Shown here: positions 5,694 to 11,983 of the stretch, piece after piece
Position numbering within the stretch: position 1 is the first letter of the stretch
Layout of the letters: every line of letters begins with the position of its first letter
Assembly (NCBI GenBank): GCA_002427325.1
Contig: DIQS01000033.1
Coordinates: 25,242-37,224 of the forward strand
Source: Cloacimonetes bacterium UBA5456
GTDB taxonomy: Bacteria > Cloacimonadota > Cloacimonadia > Cloacimonadales > Cloacimonadaceae
Reading direction: 5' to 3'
DNA: 11,983 bases
Program-made: the position numbers and the translations under genes
Notes under the pieces: model-generated
What the model saw: only the letters and a program-made list of their open reading frames with translations
Databases searched by the model: none
What the model was told of the DNA's origin: nothing

Positions 5694-5799
5694 GCCCTCT
5701 TGTCGGTTCAGAATTCTTGGTGTGATTTGAGATCAGAAAGAATATTCAAAAAAAAGAATACGAGCCTATTTTGAACTTTAGTCTCTTTGAAGCATGCAT

Positions 5800-5840
5800 C
5801 TTAGCTCTATGCACATGTGGCATGGAGCTAAGCTTTTTTT
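5800..5840 (+). terminator. intrinsic terminator between repressor gene and dnaE
   Basis: CTTAGCTCTATGC (5800-5812) and GCATGGAGCTAAG (5820-5832) form a 13-bp stem with one G-T pair and a 7-base loop, followed by C and seven T (5834-5840). It lies 107 bases after the repressor stop. It should separate the repressor transcript from dnaE. Confidence 0.9.
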
Positions 5841-5850
5841 GTGATTTTGT

Positions 5851-5856
5851 TTGACA
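5851..5856 (+). promoter_or_regulatory. possible -35 box of the dnaE operon (no good -10)
   Basis: TTGACA (5851-5856) is a perfect -35 hexamer directly after the terminator. However, the best -10-like sequence, TATATT (5883-5888), is 26 bases away, too far for a standard promoter, and nothing at 16-18 bases resembles TATAAT. Because a terminator precedes dnaE, a promoter must be close; a poor -10 might mean activator dependence or another sigma factor. Confidence 0.3.
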
Positions 5857-5878
5857 CATTAACCACATTTGCAAAGCA

Positions 5879-5890
5879 TGAATATATTCA
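5879..5890. promoter_or_regulatory. 12-bp perfect palindrome in the dnaE leader
   Basis: TGAATATATTCA is a perfect 12-bp palindrome ending 4 bases before the dnaE ribosome binding site (GAGGAG, 5895-5900). It also contains the TATATT that could serve as a -10 box. Shorter palindromes of similar form lie upstream: AGAATTCT (5710-5717) and GAATATTC (5740-5747). An operator role is possible but rests on symmetry alone. Confidence 0.3.
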
Positions 5891-5906
5891 AAGCGAGGAG
5901 TTGAAA

Positions 5907-8900
5907 ATGTCTTTTGTTCACTTACACAATCACACACAGTACAGCCTTTTAGATGGGGCATGCCGGGTTGACAGAATGATCAAACTGGCTCATGAAATGG
6001 GTATGCCTGCCGTGGCAATGACCGATCACGGGAATATGTTCGGTGCGATAGACTTTTATAAGTCTGCAAAAAAGCAGGGGATCAAGCCCATCATCGGCAT
6101 AGAAGCCTACATCATTAGTGATGAATTGGATTGTGAACTCAGCAAAAGCAATGTGCGCCATCATCTCATACTCCTTGCGCAAAACTATCAGGGCTATCAA
6201 AACCTGATGAAGCTCTCCTCCGCCTCTTATATCGACGGTTTTTATTATAAACCCAGAATGAGTAAATCTCTCTTAGCCAAGCACACCGAAGGGCTAATCT
6301 GCCTCTCAGCTTGCGTCAAAGGCGAGATTCCGTGGTTGATCTTGCAAAACAGAGCACAAGAGGCAAGAGAGGCGGCACTTTGGTATAAAGAACTCTTTGA
6401 GGATAGATATTATCTTGAGATTCAAGACCACAATCTGAAAAGCGAAAAAGAGGCGATGCCCAAGCTGATTGAGCTCGCCAAAGAGCTGGATATCCCCCTC
6501 GTTTTGACCAACGACTGCCACTATCTGCACAAACAAGATCACGAAGCGCACGACATCCTGCTTTGCATCCAAACCGGCAAGCTTTTGGAAGATGAAAACC
6601 GCATGCGCTATAACACCACCGAACTCTATTTCAAATCTCCCGACGAGATGAAGGAGCTCTTCCCCGAATATCCTGAGGCCTATGAGAATACGCTGAAGAT
6701 CGCCGATAGCATCGATCTCGAACTGAGATATGATGATTTCTTGCTGCCACAAGTGGAAACGCCGCAGGAATATCAGGACATGGGCGACTATCTGAAACAC
6801 CTGTGTTATGAGGGAGCAAAGACCAAATATCCCAACATGAACGAAGAGGTTAAGAATCGAATTGATTATGAATTAGGCGTGATCAAACGCATGGGCTTTG
6901 AGGGCTATTTCCTCGTTGTGAAAGATATCATCGATAGTGCGCGCAGTCACGATGTTCCCGTGGGCCCCGGCAGAGGCTCGGCAGCCGGCAGCATCATCGC
7001 CTATCTCTTGGATATCACGAAGGTTGACCCCCTTAAATACGGCCTTCTCTTTGAGCGTTTTCTCAATCCCGATCGCATAAGCATGCCTGACATCGATATT
7101 GATTTTTGTGCCCAAAACAGAGGCAAAGTTATAGAATATATCGTTCAACGCTATAACAGAGAAAGCGTTACACAGATCATTACCTTTAGTGAACTCGGCG
7201 CAAAAAGTGCCTTCAAAGATGTGAGCCGTGTGCTTTCCGTTCCTGCTGCTGAGGCAAATCAGGTGACCAAAACCATGCCGGGAAACGTCAAGAGCATTCA
7301 AGAAGCCCGCAAGCAAAGCTCTGAATTTGCTCAGCTTTTGCAGGATAACCCGCTCTATCAAAAGATCTTTGACTATTCCTATGTGTTAGAAGGGCTCATC
7401 CGGCAGACGGGCATACATGCCGCGGGAGTGGTGATCGCCCCAGGTGATCTAACCGACTATGTCCCGCTGGCTTGCAACAGCCAAAAAGGCGGTGAAAACG
7501 TTGTCTTAGTCCAATATGAAGGCAAGTGGCTGGACGAGCTTAAGATGCTGAAAATGGACATCTTGGGGCTCAAAACGCTCAGTATCATCAAAAAGACTAT
7601 AGACTTAGTATTGCAAAGCCATGGCACAGCGATAGATATCGACACTATCCCCTTGGACGATCAGGATGTCTTCCGCATGCTCGGCAAAGGCGAGACCGAT
7701 GGAGTGTTTCAATTTGAAAGCGACGGCATGCGCAAATATCTAACAGAACTCAAGCCAAACATGTTTGAAGACCTCATCGCAATGGTTGCGCTATATCGCC
7801 CGGGTCCCATGCAATTCATTGATAGCTATATCGCTCGCAAGCACGGACGTGAAAAGGTGAGCTATGACCACCCCTTAGTGGAAAACGCGCTGAAAGATAC
7901 CTATGGCGTGACGATCTATCAGGAGCAGGTGATGCAGATGTCTCGCGAGCTCGGCGGACTCAGTGGCGGCGAAGCAGATATCCTTCGCAAAGCTATCAGC
8001 AAAAAGCAGACCGATCTCATGCAGATATATCAGGGAAAGGTGATTGATGGCGCACTTCAAAACGATGTCCCGCGCGTTGTGATGGAAAAGATTTGGAGCG
8101 ACTGGCTGAAATTCGCCGAATATGCATTTAATAAGAGTCACGCAACTTGTTATGCCTTAGTTGCCTATCAGACTGCATGGCTCAAGACTCACTATCCCGT
8201 GGAATTCATGGCTGCACTTCTCTCTTTGGAAGATGACCCCACCAAAGTGACCACCATCATCGGGGTGTGTAAAGATATGGCTATCAACATCATCCCGCCG
8301 AACATCAATCGTAGCGAAGCTGAATTTAGTGTGCATGGCAAAGAAGTGCTCTTCGGCTTGCGTGCCCTCAAAAACCTCGGAGAAGCCGCTATCAACTGTA
8401 TCTTGGAAGATAGATCAGAAAACGGGACGTATAACAATATCTTCAACTTTTGTTCGCGCATGGATAGTAGCTCGGTGAACAAGACAGTGCTCGAAAGTCT
8501 GATTGCGTCCGGCGCTTTGGACGATCTGGAAGGAAGCAGAGCCCAGAAATGGGAGGTCATAGAACAAGCGCTTGCTTTTTCCTCCGGCGAACAAAGAGAC
8601 AAGAAAATGGGGCAAACTTCGCTATTTGATCTCATCTTAGATGAAGACGAGGAGGATGATTATTACCCGGAACTGCCAGCCGTGAAAGACTGGGGAAACC
8701 TGCATAAACTCGAGAATGAAAAGAAGGTTTTGGGCTTTTATATGAGCGGGCATCCCTTGCAGGAGCTGAAGCCCATGGTGGATCTCGTCAGCACGGCAAA
8801 CTCCGAAAAAGGCAAATTTGCTCAGGGTGAGATGAGCCTTGTCGGCATCGTCAGCGCCGTTTCGCGCAAACGAGATTCACGCGGCAATCCCATGGCATTC

Positions 8901-9347
8901 TTCGAGATGCAAGATTTGCACGGCAACTTTGAGGTTCCACTTTTCAATAAGGATGTTGGTCGTTTTGCCGACATCTTAGAAGAAGGCAAAGTTTTTTATA
9001 TCGAGGGCAATAGAAGCACCTATAACGGCAATGAAGACACCATCTTGCGCGTTCTGCCAAAAGTCGTTATCCCCTTCGAGGAGCTTTCGCCCAGACTGAA
9101 GGGAACGCTGGTCGTCAAAGTTCGTGATTTCGAGCTTAAAGCCGGCATCCTGAAAAAGATGACCCCACTTATCAAAGAACGAGGTGCAGTGACATTACTC
9201 CTGGAAGTAACTACCTCGAGCGGAGATACATATCAGATTGAGGCAGGTTATCCAATCGCCGTCAAAAATGAGTATGTAAACTTTTTGACAGTTAATAATA
9301 TTAAGCATTTTATGGTGGGACAAAATGTCCAAAGTCAAGATTCTTAG
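5907..9347 (+). CDS. dnaE: DNA polymerase III alpha subunit (replicative, DnaE1 type)
   Basis: 1146 residues, full length for DnaE (about 1150-1180). It is the catalytic subunit of the replicase. The start at 5907 gives MSFVHLHNHTQYS, with GAGGAG 6 bases upstream; the frame is open back to 5841 but that adds no conserved sequence. Domains in order: an N-terminal PHP domain with all nine expected metal ligands visible (His7, His9, Asp16, His41, Glu66, His85 or His86, Cys136, Asp203, His205); the palm with GPGRGSAAGS (353-362), PDIDIDF (394-400; Asp395 and Asp397) and the third catalytic Asp551 in KMDILGL; fingers including YRPGPM and KFAEYAFNKSHA; then a tandem helix-hairpin-helix region. QTSLF (903-907) is a beta-clamp binding motif. 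An OB domain follows at about 975-1050, and then a short C-terminal domain. The complete PHP site suggests built-in metal-dependent proofreading, as proposed for Thermus DnaE; E. coli DnaE has lost these ligands. Its 3' end overlaps the next gene by 23 bases. Confidence 0.97.
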   Translation: MSFVHLHNHTQYSLLDGACRVDRMIKLAHEMGMPAVAMTDHGNMFGAIDFYKSAKKQGIKPIIGIEAYIISDELDCELSKSNVRHHLILLAQNYQGYQNLMKLSSASYIDGFYYKPRMSKSLLAKHTEGLICLSACVKGEIPWLILQNRAQEAREAALWYKELFEDRYYLEIQDHNLKSEKEAMPKLIELAKELDIPLVLTNDCHYLHKQDHEAHDILLCIQTGKLLEDENRMRYNTTELYFKSPDEMKELFPEYPEAYENTLKIADSIDLELRYDDFLLPQVETPQEYQDMGDYLKHLCYEGAKTKYPNMNEEVKNRIDYELGVIKRMGFEGYFLVVKDIIDSARSHDVPVGPGRGSAAGSIIAYLLDITKVDPLKYGLLFERFLNPDRISMPDIDIDFCAQNRGKVIEYIVQRYNRESVTQIITFSELGAKSAFKDVSRVLSVPAAEANQVTKTMPGNVKSIQEARKQSSEFAQLLQDNPLYQKIFDYSYVLEGLIRQTGIHAAGVVIAPGDLTDYVPLACNSQKGGENVVLVQYEGKWLDELKMLKMDILGLKTLSIIKKTIDLVLQSHGTAIDIDTIPLDDQDVFRMLGKGETDGVFQFESDGMRKYLTELKPNMFEDLIAMVALYRPGPMQFIDSYIARKHGREKVSYDHPLVENALKDTYGVTIYQEQVMQMSRELGGLSGGEADILRKAISKKQTDLMQIYQGKVIDGALQNDVPRVVMEKIWSDWLKFAEYAFNKSHATCYALVAYQTAWLKTHYPVEFMAALLSLEDDPTKVTTIIGVCKDMAINIIPPNINRSEAEFSVHGKEVLFGLRALKNLGEAAINCILEDRSENGTYNNIFNFCSRMDSSSVNKTVLESLIASGALDDLEGSRAQKWEVIEQALAFSSGEQRDKKMGQTSLFDLILDEDEEDDYYPELPAVKDWGNLHKLENEKKVLGFYMSGHPLQELKPMVDLVSTANSEKGKFAQGEMSLVGIVSAVSRKRDSRGNPMAFFEMQDLHGNFEVPLFNKDVGRFADILEEGKVFYIEGNRSTYNGNEDTILRVLPKVVIPFEELSPRLKGTLVVKVRDFELKAGILKKMTPLIKERGAVTLLLEVTTSSGDTYQIEAGYPIAVKNEYVNFLTVNNIKHFMVGQNVQSQDS

Positions 9348-10449
9348 CGTCTTTTTCTTTCTGTTTCTTTGCGTGTCTGCGCTTTCGGCTCAGGAATTCC
9401 TCTTTGAGAGCTATGGCGAGAAAGTCGAGGCACATCTGCTTCTCCCCTATGATCTGTTTATCTTTCCAAAAGACGCCGATCATGTGAATTATCAGCTCTC
9501 TATCGAAGTAAGAAACTCACGCAAGAAACAGGTGGTAAGTCAAGAAATCAGTCTCTCTATTCCCAATCGTGTTTGGCTGGATAGGTGTGCTGTGCCGGTG
9601 CTTCAGAGCTGGGATCTGGATTATGGCAGCCATACCGTAAATGTTTTTTTAAAAAACAAGCAACTGGGTGATAAGAAAAGCTTTAGCAAGACTTTTAACA
9701 AAGGCACTAACGACACCGAGGTCGGCTTGGCATATATCATCGCCGAAAAGGAAGGCTTTGAATATATCCCGCAAGAATTAGACCTCAGCTTTCCCGATAA
9801 ACTTACGCTGAAACAGAGATTCTCCTTGAATATTGGGCAAATCATCCTTGAAGCCGATTCTCAGCGCAGTCTTTTTTTTAACCCCGAAAGTCCCTTTGAA
9901 CTGGAGCTTACAGAGTTTTTTGAACAGGATAGAATCGACCAGATGCTCGTCTATTTAGACGAAAGCAATATCCGCTACAAAGTTGAACCTCTGCTCTATA
10001 ACGCATGGTTTTCTTTTTCCAGAAACTATAGTCTCAAAGATCAAATGCAACAAATCCGCTATATCGCCACTCAGGCACAGTGGAAAACCCTCAGCAAGGT
10101 CCCCAAAGATATGTATGAAGAAGCGATAGAAAGCTTTTGGCAGGCGAAAGACCCCAGCCCGGGAACGCTGAAAAATGAGACGCGGGAATTCTTTTATAAG
10201 AGAGTATTAGAAGCAGATCAACGCTTTAGCATCCATAAACGCATGCCGGGATGGAAGTCCGATAGAGGTCGCATCTTCATCAAGTTCGGCGAGCCGGATC
10301 AGATCACCGCCGAAGCCTTTCCCATCGGGCGAAATCCGAACATCGTTTGGCATTATTACATGCTTAACCGAAGCTTTAGATTTGAAGATGATAGAGGCTT
10401 TGGTCAATATAGATTGAAAAACAAAGAAGAAGAGTATGAAGACTTTTAG
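9325..10449 (+). CDS. secreted GWxTD-domain protein (first of two)
   Basis: 374 residues. A Sec signal peptide (MSKVKILSVFFFLFLCVSALSAQ, cleavage probably after Ala22) is followed by strand-rich sequence to about residue 195, then a helical part (200-305), and the C-terminal GWxTD region. The conserved family features are visible in order: FWQAKDPSPGT with NE (271-285), YKRVLEADQRF (291-301), then GWKSDRGRIFIKFGEPDQI (309-327) and a Trp-x-Tyr pair near 342-345. Thr of the GWxTD motif is replaced by Ser. The domain is known mainly from Bacteroidota, Fibrobacterota, Cloacimonadota and relatives; its biochemical role is not established, and exported location is what the sequence supports. The ATG lies inside the end of dnaE, with GGTGGGA (9314-9320) as ribosome binding site in dnaE codons, and its own stop overlaps the next gene by 14 bases. 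Translation is probably coupled. Confidence 0.85.
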   Translation: MSKVKILSVFFFLFLCVSALSAQEFLFESYGEKVEAHLLLPYDLFIFPKDADHVNYQLSIEVRNSRKKQVVSQEISLSIPNRVWLDRCAVPVLQSWDLDYGSHTVNVFLKNKQLGDKKSFSKTFNKGTNDTEVGLAYIIAEKEGFEYIPQELDLSFPDKLTLKQRFSLNIGQIILEADSQRSLFFNPESPFELELTEFFEQDRIDQMLVYLDESNIRYKVEPLLYNAWFSFSRNYSLKDQMQQIRYIATQAQWKTLSKVPKDMYEEAIESFWQAKDPSPGTLKNETREFFYKRVLEADQRFSIHKRMPGWKSDRGRIFIKFGEPDQITAEAFPIGRNPNIVWHYYMLNRSFRFEDDRGFGQYRLKNKEEEYEDF

Positions 10450-11773
10450 ATTAATCGCAGCAGTCTTTTTTCTTTTGCCAATCTCGCTTTTGGCAAATCA
10501 GTATCTTTTCATGCACTTAGATAGCCATCGCTTTTTGGATCAAGACAGAGAAACGGTTGTTTTCTTGGACTATCAGATTCCCTATCAATCCCTGCTTTTT
10601 GAGGCAGGGAATGGTGCATATTTTGCCCAGGTGGAAGTGGGGATATCTATCTCTGCCCAAGATTCTCTTTTGAGCGAACAGAAGATCGACGATGTCATCG
10701 GCATCACAAATAAATTTGATGCACAATCAATGCAAAAAGCGTATTTTAACCGGATTGCTATCCCTATGGATCAGGATAGTTTAACGATTGTTTTCACCGC
10801 CAAAGACATCCTCTCTGAGAAGGTTTTCAGCCGCAGCATATTCTTGAAAGCATTACCCAAAGACAGCCGACTCTCCGATATCGAACTCAACAATCGCATC
10901 AGCGAAGACGACGGGAGCTATATGAAGAAGTTCCGCCGCGGCAGCCGTGTCTTTGAGCCTGCCGTGTCTTTGATCATCAGCAAAAACCACTATGACCACG
11001 CCATCATCTACACCGAGCTATATTCTCGCGAAGAAAATCTTGGCGAAAACCTCTTGCTCATCCTCAATCTGAGCCGAGACGATAAAACCGTGATGGAAGA
11101 CTATTTAGACCTCTCTGTGGTGAACTCTCTCAGCAATGGATTGAGCCTTAAAATCCCCTTGGAAGACCTTGAGGCAGGAACTTATGTGGGCAAAATTAGC
11201 CTGCTCTTGGATGATATCATCGAGGAAAAAGAGTTTGACCTCGTGGTAAGCGAAGAAAAGGAAATACTACACCGGCTATTTACCGATATGGATGAAGAAT
11301 ACGCCCTGATGCGCTATTTTATGGTGAGCAAGCTGCCGCGCAACTGGGATAGCATGAAAGAAGAATCTAAGAGATATTATATCAGTAATTTCTGGAAGGA
11401 AATGGCACTGACCAATAGAATGAGCGTGGATGGCATAATCGATCTTGTTCAGGAAAGAGTGGATCACTCAAATCAATATTTTGCTTCGATCAAACCCGGC
11501 TGGCAAACCGATATGGGAAGAGTTTACGTGCGACAAGGGCGTCCCTCAGACATAGAAAAAGGACAAAGCTCCACCGATAGTCGCTTTGCGATCAAAGATT
11601 ATCAAATCTGGAAATATAGCACCGGCGAGAAACCCGTCTATCTCTTCATCGACATCCAAATGAATAACAATTATCGCCTGATCTATGTGGACGGCGATGA
11701 TATGGAAGCAAATAATCCGGATTGGCTGAGATATTTAGGCTCAGATTTTGATGAAAACCTGCTCAGAAATTGA
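10436..11773 (+). CDS. secreted GWxTD-domain protein (second of two)
   Basis: 445 residues with a Sec signal peptide (MKTFRLIAAVFFLLPISLLA, cleavage near Ala20 before NQYLF). Strand-rich sequence runs to about residue 275, longer than in its neighbour; a helical segment follows (277-350), with FW at 319-320 where the family has its FW-D motif, and then the canonical GWQTDMGRVYVRQGRPSDIE (355-374). The family's Trp-x-Tyr pair (IWKYS, 391-395) is followed by strands VYLFID and YRLIYVDGD and a C-terminal NPDWLRYL. The two GWxTD genes are distant paralogues: order of parts is the same but sequence outside the motif is hard to align by eye. The start overlaps the end of the upstream gene by 14 bases; GAAGAAGAG just before it provides a purine-rich ribosome binding site. 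No convincing terminator follows. Confidence 0.85.
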   Translation: MKTFRLIAAVFFLLPISLLANQYLFMHLDSHRFLDQDRETVVFLDYQIPYQSLLFEAGNGAYFAQVEVGISISAQDSLLSEQKIDDVIGITNKFDAQSMQKAYFNRIAIPMDQDSLTIVFTAKDILSEKVFSRSIFLKALPKDSRLSDIELNNRISEDDGSYMKKFRRGSRVFEPAVSLIISKNHYDHAIIYTELYSREENLGENLLLILNLSRDDKTVMEDYLDLSVVNSLSNGLSLKIPLEDLEAGTYVGKISLLLDDIIEEKEFDLVVSEEKEILHRLFTDMDEEYALMRYFMVSKLPRNWDSMKEESKRYYISNFWKEMALTNRMSVDGIIDLVQERVDHSNQYFASIKPGWQTDMGRVYVRQGRPSDIEKGQSSTDSRFAIKDYQIWKYSTGEKPVYLFIDIQMNNNYRLIYVDGDDMEANNPDWLRYLGSDFDENLLRN

Positions 11774-11847
11774 CTTTTTACTCAACCCTTAAACTTTTCC
11801 GATAAGCTTCATTTTGAGGCACTTAACACAGTTTTATGAATTGTTCT

Positions 11848-11983
11848 TCAATATCTGTGTCTAATTTTCTTCTGCCAAGCTCCATCCATCTCCCATAAGA
11901 GCATGCATTGCCGCACCTTACCTATTGGGTTCAGCTCATCGTCAGGTGATGATATGCTCATGGCTATGACCACATCATGACCA
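11848..11983 (-). CDS. C-terminal fragment of an unidentified gene, cut by the window edge
   Basis: On the minus strand one frame is open from the right edge (first full codon 11982-11980) for 44 codons and ends with TGA at 11850-11848. The peptide includes HDVVIAMSISSPDDELNPIG and KVRQCMLLWEMDGAWQKK and ends in IRHRY. It has a balanced, protein-like composition, unlike the stop-rich alternative frames upstream, so it is probably the end of a real gene convergent with the GWxTD operon. Too little is present to name a family, and chance cannot be excluded for 44 codons. Confidence 0.4.
   Translation of the reverse strand, partial: GHDVVIAMSISSPDDELNPIGKVRQCMLLWEMDGAWQKKIRHRY

Noticed and set aside
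4968..9347. SOS mutagenesis cassette (lexA-like gene followed by an imuB/dnaE2-type error-prone polymerase)
   Set aside because: The polymerase is full length (1146 aa), has a complete PHP site, a clamp-binding motif QTSLF and a C-terminal domain, as in replicative DnaE1; no imuA or imuB lies between, and a strong terminator separates the two genes.
11826..11870. Terminator after the GWxTD operon (ACACAG / CTGTGT followed by TAATTTTCTT)
   Set aside because: Only a 6-bp stem with a 24-base poorly paired loop, and much of it lies inside the probable minus-strand coding fragment.
11951..11983. Direct repeat ATGACCA near the right edge, as a possible attachment site or insertion-sequence end
   Set aside because: Only 7 bases, with no transposase or integrase and no matching copy elsewhere; it is within the open minus-strand frame.

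Overview
The window looks like chromosomal DNA of a Gram-negative (double-membrane) bacterium of moderate GC content, most likely from the Fibrobacterota-Chlorobiota-Bacteroidota (FCB) superphylum or a close candidate phylum such as Cloacimonadota. The basis is two consecutive secreted GWxTD-domain proteins (a family known mainly from those lineages), lipoproteins with a clear lipobox, a beta-barrel-type outer-membrane protein ending in Phe, and a DnaE with a complete PHP metal site. The phylum call is inference; the Gram-negative envelope is better supported. No rRNA, tRNA, CRISPR array or intact insertion sequence was recognised.

Layout. (1) 1-252: mostly non-coding, with one possible 43-residue ORF (69-200) and a 9-bp perfect inverted repeat just before the next gene. 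(2) 253-1982: two tandem paralogous lipoprotein genes of identical length (279 aa each, about 70% identical by hand alignment), duplicated together with their ribosome binding sites. (3) 1983-3365: a regulatory gap carrying two copies of the palindrome TTGGC-NN-GCCAA, one lodged between the -35 and -10 boxes of a good promoter, then a secreted PDZ protein with a beta-barrel-like C-terminal half and a strong intrinsic terminator. (4) 4586-3379, minus strand: a two-gene unit encoding a four-helix membrane protein with an acidic N-terminal region and a small secreted protein, neither recognised. (5) 4587-4967: a divergent control region with promoters facing both ways and several inverted repeats. 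(6) 4968-5693: an XRE-type helix-turn-helix repressor fused to a LexA/CI-like S24 autoprotease domain, followed by a strong terminator (5800-5840). (7) 5907-11773: dnaE, the replicative DNA polymerase III alpha subunit, overlapping a GWxTD protein gene, which in turn overlaps a second one. (8) 11848-11983: the C-terminal end of an unidentified minus-strand gene running off the right edge.

How the parts may relate. The left half is an envelope locus: the lipoproteins and the barrel half of the PDZ protein show similar strand motifs, suggesting related folds. The right half joins chromosome replication to two exported proteins through overlapping reading frames, so translation of the GWxTD genes is probably coupled to dnaE. 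The S24 repressor has all residues expected for self-cleavage and may answer to DNA damage, but it has no phage genes or error-prone polymerase genes around it here; its targets are unknown, its own control region being the obvious candidate.

Most unusual points: the mosaic divergence of the tandem lipoproteins, the paired operator-like palindromes before the PDZ-barrel gene, and the dnaE-GWxTD-GWxTD overlapping array.
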